A stretch of 64,000 bases of DNA, from NCBI GenBank assembly GCA_900557165.1, contig USRS01000001.1, positions 1-64,000 of the forward strand, in the 5' to 3' direction. Made by a program: the position numbers and the translations under genes. Every line of letters starts with the position of its first letter. The first letter of the stretch is position 1. The DNA is from an uncultured Clostridium sp. (GTDB lineage Bacteria > Bacillota > Clostridia > Peptostreptococcales > Peptostreptococcaceae). Below are positions 44,734 to 52,989 of this stretch, in pieces. Under the pieces are notes generated by a model, which saw only the letters and a list, made by a program, of their open reading frames with translations, was not told the DNA's origin and ran no database searches.

Positions 44734-45201
44734 ATGGATAATAGAAATTTTAACGGCAAAGAGGGTAAAGAAATAGTACCCATAATGGAAGAAATAATAA
44801 ATAGTGGCGGACAGTGCAAACTGAGGGTGACGGGATATTCCATGACTCCCATACTAAAGCATTTGCGAGACAGTGTGATTTTGACTTCTCCAAGGATAAG
44901 AAAAATAAAAAAGGGAGAAATAGTATTTATCCAAAGAAAAACAGGGGAGTATGTCCTTCACAGAGTTTTAAAAATTATAGACGACGAAACTTTTATAATG
45001 AATGGAGATGCCCAGCAGTGGGTAGAAGTTGTAAAAAACAACCAAGTCATAGGTGTTTGTTGTAAAATTGTTAGAAACAACAAAGAAATTTCCTGTGACA
45101 ATTTAATTTATAAATGTGTAATAAAGATATGGCAATTATGTATGCCCATAAGGCATATTATTTTTAAAATGAATGCTACAATAAAAAAATTATACAAGTA
45201 A
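44734..45201 (+). CDS. S24/S26-type signal-peptidase-like protein with Ser-His pair
   Basis: A 155-residue protein. The nucleophile motif is VTGYSMTPIL (Ser36). The second motif reads GEYVLHRVLKI, with His76 where the common bacterial signal peptidase has Lys, so it is of the Ser-His (SipW/eukaryotic) type. MNGDAQQW follows. It has no N-terminal membrane helix, and only a weak hydrophobic C-terminus. In this cluster it may process the candidate peptide at or before export; that is inference. GAGGGGA precedes the start. Confidence 0.78.
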   Translation: MDNRNFNGKEGKEIVPIMEEIINSGGQCKLRVTGYSMTPILKHLRDSVILTSPRIRKIKKGEIVFIQRKTGEYVLHRVLKIIDDETFIMNGDAQQWVEVVKNNQVIGVCCKIVRNNKEISCDNLIYKCVIKIWQLCMPIRHIIFKMNATIKKLYK

Positions 45202-45209
45202 AAATAAAA

Positions 45210-45261
45210 ACTATACCTTTAAAGCTAGTAAATAACTTTGGATAAAGGTATAGTCTTTTTT
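45210..45261 (+). terminator. Terminator after the peptide-exporter unit
   Basis: ACTATACCTTT pairs with AAAGGTATAGT around a 23-base loop, then a T run follows. The opposite-strand LCP-like gene stops just beyond, so it may serve both. Confidence 0.75.
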
Positions 45262-45272
45262 AATTATTTATA

Positions 45273-45998
45273 TTAATTAAAGGTATATTGACTAGATGAT
45301 AACTTAATCATATCAGGCACAGTTAAATTAGTTTCAACATGAGGTTTTATAGTATTAAAAATTTCAATATACTTAGTAAAATCAGCACCCTTAATATTTT
45401 CAATCAAAGAAAGAATAACTTCCTTTTGCTTATTTTTATCATTGCCAATGACAGCTGCATAGGCCATAGCTTGATATCCATTGATTTTTTGCACACCAGG
45501 TGATGATAAAAGCATCATTTTACCCTTATTATCATCAGTTGACTCAGCATAAAACTTTGGAATCATATTATTAATAAGTTTCAAATCTTCCTTTTTCACA
45601 TCAACAGTAATTCCTCCCACTGTGGATACTACTTTCATCATATCTGAAATACTCACTTGAATAAATTTATCAAGATTAACTTTTGTCTTTTTCTCAATGG
45701 AATTTAACAAAGTTTCTTTTGTGGAGTTGTCTACATAAGATACATTTTCCACGGGAGTAATACTTATATTTTTCTTTTCTTCATCTACAGATGCAATCAT
45801 CATGGAATTTGTATCTTCTCCAAGAAGAAGTATATTAGTATTATTTTCATTGGTAGAATTATTTACTTCTGTAGAAGAGGGTACTTCCTTTACTTTTTTA
45901 TTAAAATGAGAATTACCAAAGACTGCCACACCTCCCACAAATAATATGAAACAAACAAATATAAAAATAAATTTTATCTTCCTTAATAATCTAAACAA
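45273..45998 (-). CDS. Degenerate LytR-CpsA-Psr (LCP) family protein
   Basis: A 241-residue protein with an N-terminal membrane helix (about 7-28). NILLLGEDTNSMMIASVD and GVQKINGYQAMAYAAVIG show the LCP fold. The key arginines are missing: the usual RDTYV is VENVSYV, and the usual arginines after AYA (AR-R, R-RQ) are absent, whereas the LCP protein at 51812 has them. The phosphotransferase activity is therefore doubtful. It starts at TTG behind AAAGGAGG. It lies convergent to the peptide-exporter unit. Confidence 0.75.
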   Translation of the reverse strand: MFRLLRKIKFIFIFVCFILFVGGVAVFGNSHFNKKVKEVPSSTEVNNSTNENNTNILLLGEDTNSMMIASVDEEKKNISITPVENVSYVDNSTKETLLNSIEKKTKVNLDKFIQVSISDMMKVVSTVGGITVDVKKEDLKLINNMIPKFYAESTDDNKGKMMLLSSPGVQKINGYQAMAYAAVIGNDKNKQKEVILSLIENIKGADFTKYIEIFNTIKPHVETNLTVPDMIKLSSSQYTFN

Positions 45999-46173
45999 AA
46001 CATTACCTCCTTTAATTAATACTTAATAAGATTATGGTAAAAATTCTCAAATTATATAACACTTTATTGTGTTGCACAAAAATAAAAAAGGATTTAAAAT
46101 TAATAAGCAGAATTGTTTAAATAAAGAAAACTATTACAAATAGTTTGAAAAAATAATTATTATGGGGGAAATT

Positions 46174-47901
46174 ATGAAGAAATTTAAAACTAACATAAGC
46201 CTATTCTTAAGTTTTTTATTGATATTTAACTTGCTATATTTCTCAAAAGAGGTAAGCTTTGTAGATGCTACTTCACAAAGTGCAAATACACAAGTAATAG
46301 AAAAAGAAGATGGCCAAGTTGTAAATCCTCTATACGATGGATTGAATATTAAAACTTACTCACAAGATAATACCATGTCAAGTCGTTCATCGGTGAGAGT
46401 TTTTAAAACTAAACAAGAAGCAGCCAACTATCTAAAAGAGCAAATGGTAAAAAGAAGCAGCCAAATTAAATTTATTGTGAAAGTTAAACATTATGATAAC
46501 TTATATCAAGATTTATTTAATATGGCAGTGAAAGATTATGACAATGGAAAATCCAGTGAAGGAGATTACCTTTACAGACATTGGAGCAACTTCAATGTTC
46601 AGTGGGATGAAAGTAAAAATGATCAAACAACATTTACTTATCAAATGCAATATTTATCTACATATAAGCAAGAGATGGAAGTTGATTATGAAGTAAAAAA
46701 AGTTTTAGATGAATTGGATGTATACGATAAAGATGAATATACAAAAGCAAAAGCTGTCCATGATTTTATAACTGAAAATATAAGATATGACTATGATCTA
46801 AAAAAACATTCAGCTTATGATGCAATTATTATGAAAAAAGTAGTTTGTAATGGTTACTCATCATTAACTTATAAAATGATGAAGGAATTAGGTTTAAGTG
46901 TTAGATGTATTACAGGAAATAAAAGTACAGAGTATCATTCTTGGAATATTGCAAAAATAAAAGACAAATGGTACAACATAGACAACACTTGGGATGCAAC
47001 TTATACTGCCAATGCTTTTGTTTCTTATAATTATTTCCTGAAAAATAATAAAGAGTTTTCAGACCATATAAGAGATAAGCAATTTAGAACATCTTCATTT
47101 AATAAGTCTTACCCCATGTCAACGACTTCATACAAAACAAATGATTACTACAAAAAAACTTTTGCATTAAACAAATTGCAAAAATTTATGGTAGTGGGAG
47201 AAAGATTTGGATTTTATGGTATTAATTTAAGTAAAAATGATAAAATCAAAACTTATACAAGTAGCAATCCAAAGGTGGCAACAGTAAGCGAAAAAGGTGT
47301 AATTGATGCCATAAGTCCTGGAGCTGTTACTATTACAGCAGTTACAGAAAATAATAAAAAAGCTACATGTAGAGTTAGAGTTCGTTATGATTTATCTAAG
47401 AGTAAAGTTTCTAATATAAATAATAATGTGAAAATTGTTTATGATGGCAAAAGTAAAAAGCCAAGTATGAAAGTTACATATAAATCAACTACTTTAAAAG
47501 AAGGAAAAGACTACTCTGTAACATATGGAGAAAACAAAAAAAGTGGAAAAGGAACCATAACTTTATATGGTATGGGCAACTTTACAGGAATTAAAAGTGC
47601 CACTTTTAAAATTTATCCAAGTAAGGTGACAGGTGAGAAGGTTACTAAAAATACTACATCAACTTTAACTTTAAGTTGGAAAAAACAAGATGGAGTTTCA
47701 GGATATAGAATTTATAGAGCCACATCATCTAATGGAAAATATACTTATATTGGTTCAACTTCCAGCAAAGTAAATACTTACACAGACAAGAGACTTACTA
47801 GAAATAAGACTTATTATTATAAAATAAGAGCTTATAAAAACTTAAATAATGAAAAACTTTATGGAGATTATTCAAAAGTACTAAAAGCAAAAACAAAGTA
47901 A
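46174..47901 (+). CDS. Secreted transglutaminase-like protein with Ig-like and Fn3-like domains
   Basis: A 575-residue exported protein with a signal peptide (about residues 1-31). The transglutaminase core lies about 185-285, with catalytic Cys225 in VVCNGYS, His255 in EYHSWN and Asp270 in NIDNTW. A Big_2-type Ig-like domain follows (about 345-410; SNPKVATVS and ISPGAVTITAV), then a repeat domain near 420-490 (VYDGKSKKP) and an Fn3-like domain at the end. It may act on wall peptides or surface proteins. The start at 46174 follows GGGGGAA. No sorting motif is seen. Confidence 0.85.
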   Translation: MKKFKTNISLFLSFLLIFNLLYFSKEVSFVDATSQSANTQVIEKEDGQVVNPLYDGLNIKTYSQDNTMSSRSSVRVFKTKQEAANYLKEQMVKRSSQIKFIVKVKHYDNLYQDLFNMAVKDYDNGKSSEGDYLYRHWSNFNVQWDESKNDQTTFTYQMQYLSTYKQEMEVDYEVKKVLDELDVYDKDEYTKAKAVHDFITENIRYDYDLKKHSAYDAIIMKKVVCNGYSSLTYKMMKELGLSVRCITGNKSTEYHSWNIAKIKDKWYNIDNTWDATYTANAFVSYNYFLKNNKEFSDHIRDKQFRTSSFNKSYPMSTTSYKTNDYYKKTFALNKLQKFMVVGERFGFYGINLSKNDKIKTYTSSNPKVATVSEKGVIDAISPGAVTITAVTENNKKATCRVRVRYDLSKSKVSNINNNVKIVYDGKSKKPSMKVTYKSTTLKEGKDYSVTYGENKKSGKGTITLYGMGNFTGIKSATFKIYPSKVTGEKVTKNTTSTLTLSWKKQDGVSGYRIYRATSSNGKYTYIGSTSSKVNTYTDKRLTRNKTYYYKIRAYKNLNNEKLYGDYSKVLKAKTK

Positions 47902-47907
47902 GATAAA

Positions 47908-47936
47908 GGCTACCTTTAAATAAGGTGGTCTTTTTT
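47908..47936 (+). terminator. Terminator after the transglutaminase gene
   Basis: GGCTACCTT pairs with AAGGTGGTC (with G-U pairs) around TAAAT, followed by six T. Confidence 0.8.
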
Positions 47937-48001
47937 ATGATATAATGTTATATAAATCTTAATTTATATGAGAAAAGGTTGATTTAGGAGAGGAGAAAAA
48001 T

Positions 48002-48469
48002 ATGAAAAAGATTATTTTAGCCATATTGGTGGTGCTTTGGATGGCATTTATTTTTAATATGTCCAGCGAAAATGGCGACCAGTCATCAAACACCAGTGGC
48101 CAAACTATAGAAAATGTACTATCAGTAGTGCCAGAGTTTGAAAAACAACCAGAAGAAGTGAAAAAAGATGTAATTTCAAATCTGCAATTTGTTGTGAGAA
48201 AGAGCGCTCACTTTATTGGATATATGATACTGGGGATTTTAGTATTCATATTCATTTGTCAATTTGAAGATATAAACAAGAAATTTATCATATCATGGAT
48301 AATATGCATAATTTATGCTGCCTCTGATGAGATCCACCAACTATTTGTGCCAGGCAGATCAGGTCAAGTAAGGGATGTTTTAATAGATTCAGCAGGAAGT
48401 TTCTTAGGTATCTTTCTTATGACTCTTTGCACAAAGCTTTTATATAGTTTTAAAAATAGACTTAAATAA
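48002..48469 (+). CDS. VanZ-like family membrane protein
   Basis: A 155-residue membrane protein with about four helices. Family motifs are FNMSSENGDQSSNTSG near the start, RKSAHFIGYMILG in the middle and SDEIHQLFVPGRSGQVRDVLID near residue 105-126. VanZ relatives contribute to teicoplanin resistance in enterococci, but most family members have no known role. GGAGAGGAG precedes the start. The gene stands alone. Confidence 0.88.
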   Translation: MKKIILAILVVLWMAFIFNMSSENGDQSSNTSGQTIENVLSVVPEFEKQPEEVKKDVISNLQFVVRKSAHFIGYMILGILVFIFICQFEDINKKFIISWIICIIYAASDEIHQLFVPGRSGQVRDVLIDSAGSFLGIFLMTLCTKLLYSFKNRLK

Positions 48470-48544
48470 AAATTCCATAAACAACACAAAATAAAAACAT
48501 TAGTAACTTTTTTGTTCTAAAATTTCTAATAAAGAGGTGGATTC

Positions 48545-49990
48545 ATGGAAAATAGAATAATAAAGTTAAAAAGTATGGAATTGGAAAACTTTAAAAATGT
48601 GAAGTACGGAAAAATTGAATTTAAAGAAGAAAAATCAAAGAAAAACTGTGACTTAGCAGGAAGCATTGCCCATATTTTGGGGATTTATGGACAAAATGGC
48701 TCAGGAAAAACTTCTGTAATCAATGGACTTTATTTACTAAAAATGGTGGCATCGGGCAGAAGTTTAAGTCCTAATTTTTGTAATTTTATATCTTATGATG
48801 ATAACTATGCAGCCCTTACTTTTGAGTTTAGGATAATTGATGAAAGAGAAGTTTATAAGGTTTTTTATAAATTTTATATGAGAAAAACTTATAGAAGTGG
48901 TGCCTTTGAAGATTATGGATTTTCTGAGAAAAAGGATATTACAGTGGAAATTTTCAAAGAAAAATTGACCTACTCCAAATTTGAAGATAATCAGTGGAAA
49001 AAAAGCATTACCATAGTAGACTACAATATGGATGATGATGACTATACTTTTAGGCCCATAAAAAATTACAAAGAAGTGGCCAACTCCACAGAAAAAAAGG
49101 TGGGCTTTGGTATAGCAAAGGGACTTTCTCAGGAAAATTCCACATCCTTTATATTTAGCCCAAAAACTTTTACACTTTTGATAAAATCTTTTTCCAAAAC
49201 AAACGTTGAAAACGCAAGAATTTTAGCATTTTTGAGAAATTTCATCATATTTAATGTTTTTGTCATCCAAAATGAAGAGCTGGGGGACATAAGCAGCAAC
49301 AGAAGTATGCCCCTTACCTTTATGCTGGGCAGTGGAAAAATCAACATGAGGGGCAATATTGGACTTAATTTATTTGATTTATCAGTAATTGAAATAGACC
49401 AATTGGAGCAAGTAAAAAAGATTTTAATTCAAATCAATGTGGTTTTAAATACACTTATTCCAAAATTAAAAATAGAAATCAAAAACTACGGCAAGGAAAC
49501 TTTGGAAAACTCTCAGGAAGCCTTCAAAGTGGAGCTACTCACTGTGAGAAACAACAGAAAAATTCCACTGAGATATGAGTCCGATGGCATCAAGAAAATT
49601 ATCTCTATTTTAAGTGTGCTCATAGGTATGTACAACAATGAAAATATATTGGTGGCCATAGATGAGCTAGATGCAGGTATTTTTGAATATTTGCTAGGAG
49701 AAATTTTAGAAATCTTAAGCAAAAGTGCCAAGGGACAATTAATCTTTACTTCTCATAATTTGAGGGCTTTGGAAAAACTACATAAGGACTTGGTCGTATT
49801 TACAACAACCAATGAAAACAACAGATACATAAGCTTAAACAACAGCAAAATCACAACAAATCTGAGGGATTTTTATTACAGAGGAATTATGTTAGGTGGT
49901 CAGAGAGAAGAGCTTTATGATGAAACTAATAAATATGAAATTAACTACGCTTTCAGAAAGGCTTGGATGATTGGCAATGAAGAAAACTAA
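48545..49990 (+). CDS. AAA_15/OLD-type ATPase, partner of a TOPRIM-like protein
   Basis: A 481-residue ABC-class ATPase of the OLD/AAA_15 type. The N-terminal LESMEL-like start leads into Walker A GQNGSGKTS (Lys55). Walker B is LVAIDELDAG (Asp373, Glu374), followed by the switch His in IFTSHN. The region between is long and helical. The C-terminus has no nuclease domain of its own. The next gene overlaps its end by 14 bases and encodes a TOPRIM-like protein. ATPase-TOPRIM pairs include PARIS (AriA/AriB), Gabija and AbiL-type phage-defence systems. Confidence 0.82.
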   Translation: MENRIIKLKSMELENFKNVKYGKIEFKEEKSKKNCDLAGSIAHILGIYGQNGSGKTSVINGLYLLKMVASGRSLSPNFCNFISYDDNYAALTFEFRIIDEREVYKVFYKFYMRKTYRSGAFEDYGFSEKKDITVEIFKEKLTYSKFEDNQWKKSITIVDYNMDDDDYTFRPIKNYKEVANSTEKKVGFGIAKGLSQENSTSFIFSPKTFTLLIKSFSKTNVENARILAFLRNFIIFNVFVIQNEELGDISSNRSMPLTFMLGSGKINMRGNIGLNLFDLSVIEIDQLEQVKKILIQINVVLNTLIPKLKIEIKNYGKETLENSQEAFKVELLTVRNNRKIPLRYESDGIKKIISILSVLIGMYNNENILVAIDELDAGIFEYLLGEILEILSKSAKGQLIFTSHNLRALEKLHKDLVVFTTTNENNRYISLNNSKITTNLRDFYYRGIMLGGQREELYDETNKYEINYAFRKAWMIGNEEN

Positions 49991-50669
49991 AAAAATAATT
50001 TTATTTATAGTAGAAGGAATCACCGACGAAACATCTCTCAGCCTTATTTTATCAAAATTAGTATCTGATAGCAGTGTGCAATTTCATGTTATAAACCAAG
50101 ACATAACAGCCGACTTTAATTCCAACTGTCAAAACATCATCAGAAAAATTGACAATGAAGTGAAAAAATTTATAAGTCAAAATAACGGCCTAAAGAAAAC
50201 AGATATAAAGGAAATAATTCATCTAGTAGATACGGACGGTGCCTTTATAAGGCCAGACTTTGTGGTGGAAGATGCAAATCACGAGAAAACTTTCTATACA
50301 CCAACTTCCATAGTCACCAACAAAAGGGACTTAATCATAGATCGTAATGAAAGGAAATCTTCCATTTTAAATAAGCTCTACCAAACAAATCACATTGGTC
50401 GCATTGGTTATAAGGTTTATTTTTTCTCCTGCAATTTGGAACATGTGCTCCACAATAGCCCAAACACTCCTTGGGAGAAAAAGTGCCTCTACTCCTACGA
50501 CTTTGTGGACCAATATATAAACAAAGAAGAAAGATTTATAGACTTTCTAACAAGTGAAGACTTTGTGATAAAGGGCGACTATAAAGAAACCTGGCAATTT
50601 ATCAAAGAAGACTGCAACTCATTAAATAGATACTGCAATTTCCATCTTTATTTTAATATGAAATCATAA
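49977..50669 (+). CDS. TOPRIM-like protein paired with the AAA ATPase
   Basis: A 230-residue protein. FIVEGITDE (Glu13) and IHLVDTDGAF (Asp85, Asp87) match the acidic motifs of TOPRIM-type nucleases (E in the first strand, then DxD). The rest is unassigned, with an aromatic-rich CNLEHVLHN region. The start at 49977 overlaps the ATPase gene, a sign of coupled synthesis in one complex. No sequence-similar family can be named with certainty; AriB (DUF4435) and AbiL/RloB partners are the closest by architecture. The role is inferred. Confidence 0.65.
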   Translation: MKKTKKIILFIVEGITDETSLSLILSKLVSDSSVQFHVINQDITADFNSNCQNIIRKIDNEVKKFISQNNGLKKTDIKEIIHLVDTDGAFIRPDFVVEDANHEKTFYTPTSIVTNKRDLIIDRNERKSSILNKLYQTNHIGRIGYKVYFFSCNLEHVLHNSPNTPWEKKCLYSYDFVDQYINKEERFIDFLTSEDFVIKGDYKETWQFIKEDCNSLNRYCNFHLYFNMKS

Positions 50670-51239
50670 GAAAAGGGACAACCTGGTCAGGTTGTCCTTT
50701 AATATTAAATAATATGTAATTTTAAGAATGGATTATACTATATAGTTTTAATCCGAGTCTACTATAATTATAGTTCAATAAATCTTGTATGGGAAGTATA
50801 TCCAATTTATTTCTTAAAAAATAAATCTTTTAAGATTATAAGCAAGGTTTATTCTCAAATATATATAATAAATCTTCAGTATACTACTAGAATATCAAGT
50901 TTAGGATAAAAGTGGAGAAATTCAACTTATTGATATCTTTTAAAATACTAGTTTCTAAATAAGTAATATATATATAACTTCGAAGGAAGAAGATATGGTC
51001 TATATGACAAACTAGTTTTTCTGAAGAACAGTAAACTTTACTCTAAAAAGAATAGAGTTTAGGGATGATTTCATAGAATCTTAAAAATTAAATCAGATAG
51101 ATTTGGAATATAATTACATTAATTATCCCTAATTATGGAAATGTTCTATAATCAGGGGGTTTATAAGTATGTAACTATATAGTAAAATAATTGGTGTATT
51201 AAAACAGGAGTATAAAATTTAAGATAGAGGGCAGAATTT
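50670..51239. other. Intergenic stretch with no recognised gene
   Basis: This 570-base stretch is very AT-rich. After the terminator at 50671 it holds a near-palindrome at about 50730-50755 (GGATTA then TTAATCC) and a small hairpin (ACTCT then AGAGT, about 51041-51058), but no convincing coding frame and no RNA family that I recognise. A leader for the exporter gene at 51240 is possible. Confidence 0.5.
50671..50701 (+). terminator. Terminator after the ATPase/TOPRIM pair
   Basis: AAAGGGACAACC pairs with GGTTGTCCTTT around a six-base loop and ends in a short T run. The A-rich 5' side suggests activity in both directions. Confidence 0.8.
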
Positions 51240-51770
51240 ATGGAATATTTAAAATTGTTTTTTTTATCAATGATTCCTATTGTAGAGTTGAGAGGGGCTA
51301 TACCTTTAGGTATAGCTATGGGATTAAAACCCATATATGTATATATAGTTTGTATCATAGGTTCATCTATTATATCAGTACCAGTAGTGTTAATGTTTAG
51401 GCAAGTTATAGATTATTTAAGGTATAGAAAATATTTAAATAAAGTAATAAGATGGATAGACAAAAAAATAGAGGGAAGAGCTAAGAAACTAAAGGCAGCT
51501 AGTATTATAGGTTTAGTAGTTTTTGTGGGAGTACCTCTTCCAACGACAGGTTCATGGTCTGGTGCAGCTTTAGCGTCTATTTTTAAGATGAGGGTAGTTG
51601 AGTCACTTCTTGGAATATTTATAGGAAATGCCATAGCAGGAGCTATAATGCTTACTGTATCCATGCATGTGTCAGAGGGAATTAGCATAGAGTTGCTAAT
51701 TATATCTATTTTAACTATAGTAGCGACTTTATATATTATAAAACAGAAAAAGCTAAATAAAGAAATGTAG
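51240..51770 (+). CDS. COG2426-type small multidrug export protein
   Basis: A 176-residue membrane protein with about four to five helices. The family pattern is at the start (SMIPIVELRGAIPLGIA) and in the middle (VFVGVPLPTTGSWSG). The group is named small multidrug export after weak functional evidence, so transport of a particular drug cannot be inferred. AGAGGG precedes the start and a strong bidirectional hairpin follows. Confidence 0.87.
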   Translation: MEYLKLFFLSMIPIVELRGAIPLGIAMGLKPIYVYIVCIIGSSIISVPVVLMFRQVIDYLRYRKYLNKVIRWIDKKIEGRAKKLKAASIIGLVVFVGVPLPTTGSWSGAALASIFKMRVVESLLGIFIGNAIAGAIMLTVSMHVSEGISIELLIISILTIVATLYIIKQKKLNKEM

Positions 51771-51779
51771 AAACAAAAG

Positions 51780-51813
51780 AATCCTAAGTTTTTCAACTTA
51801 GGATTTTTGTTTT
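51780..51813 (+). terminator. Bidirectional terminator between the exporter and LCP genes
   Basis: AATCCTAAGTT pairs perfectly with AACTTAGGATT around TTTC, followed by T-rich sequence, and an A-rich stretch lies upstream. The two genes converge here. Confidence 0.88.
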
Positions 51814-52813
51814 AATAATTTAATGTTACTTTACTAGTATCATTTAAGTAAATATTATCTTCCATATTAACATCTTTATAGATAAAGTCTTGCAATACAA
51901 CTACTGAATTTAAATCATATAGCCAAACCCATCCAGCATTTTTATATATACCACCTTTAGTAAATTCAGGATAATCAACAAGTGGAAATTCTGCTTGTTT
52001 AACTTCACTATTTTTACTTAAAACTCCCAGTGCAGTAGTAGATATATTTAAAATTTCACTAACATTTAAATTTGTTTTAACATAAGGTAGTAAGGTATTC
52101 ATTAAACCAGGTAATTCTGATGCACTAAGATTTTTTAATTTATCAGAAAGAGAAACTAATATTTCTTGTTGTCTTGCATCTCTTTTTATAGCTGAGTCTT
52201 CTTTTCTTATACTAGCAAATCCTAAAGCTTGATATCCATTTAATAATTGTTTACCACTAGTAGTTATTGCTTTAAACTCGCCCTTGTTTGGGTTGTTATA
52301 ATTGTTATAACATGCAAGTGCAAAGTTATTAATTTGGGTAACCAAGTTATGAGGAATTTCTACTTCTACTCCACCTAAGATATCAATAATATCCATAAGT
52401 GAACTAAAATCAACTTGTACAAATTTATCAATACCTATACCAAACTCATTTTCAATAGTTTTAAATAAAAGTTCTTCTTTTCCCCAGAAATAAGCAGTGT
52501 TTAGTTTTCCTTTATCTCTTCCAGGTATTTCAACATAAGTATCACGAGCCAGAGATGTAAGTTTTATATTGTTATTGTTTTTATCAATAGTAAGAATCAT
52601 CATGGCATCTGTTCTAGAAGCCTGTTCTCCTGGTCTTGCATCTATACCCGTAAGAAGTATATTTGTTATACCGTCTACTTTTTCTATAGTTGAATCGTAT
52701 TTGGAATCAACGTGAATAGAATTTAATTTTATCCATGTATAACCAAATAAAGCAAGTGGTATACCTAATAATAGGATGAAAAGTGCAATTATTGCTTTTT
52801 TAAAATTTGACAT
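51812..52813 (-). CDS. LytR-CpsA-Psr (LCP) family polymer ligase
   Basis: A 333-residue protein with an N-terminal membrane helix (about residues 6-25). The LCP core carries NILLTGIDARPG, SRTDAMM, LARDTYVEIPG, ASIRKED and RDARQQEIL, including all the arginines that bind the pyrophosphate of the lipid carrier. LCP enzymes join wall polymers or capsule to peptidoglycan outside the cell. The frame opens at 52840, but I start at ATG 52813, which has GGGAG upstream. It is divergent from glmS and may attach the capsule made by locus A or B; that is inference. Confidence 0.88.
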   Translation of the reverse strand: MSNFKKAIIALFILLLGIPLALFGYTWIKLNSIHVDSKYDSTIEKVDGITNILLTGIDARPGEQASRTDAMMILTIDKNNNNIKLTSLARDTYVEIPGRDKGKLNTAYFWGKEELLFKTIENEFGIGIDKFVQVDFSSLMDIIDILGGVEVEIPHNLVTQINNFALACYNNYNNPNKGEFKAITTSGKQLLNGYQALGFASIRKEDSAIKRDARQQEILVSLSDKLKNLSASELPGLMNTLLPYVKTNLNVSEILNISTTALGVLSKNSEVKQAEFPLVDYPEFTKGGIYKNAGWVWLYDLNSVVVLQDFIYKDVNMEDNIYLNDTSKVTLNY

Positions 52814-52895
52814 TCCTTTTATCTCCCTTAAATTTGTCATTTCAAACCTATTATACTAAAAAATTCCATAAAATAATAGTATGTTCCATAATTGG

Positions 52896-52924
52896 TTGTA
52901 AAATTTATGAAAAAATTATATTAT
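52896..52924 (+). promoter_or_regulatory. Probable glmS promoter
   Basis: TTGTAA (-35) is followed after 17 bases by TATTAT (-10). The start of transcription would be near 52931, giving a leader of about 60 bases before the glmS ATG. That is too short for the usual glmS ribozyme. Confidence 0.45.
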
Positions 52925-52989
52925 AATATATATCAAGAATTAATTGGTAATAATGGAAACAAAGTGTAAAAATAGGAGATTATGCAAAA

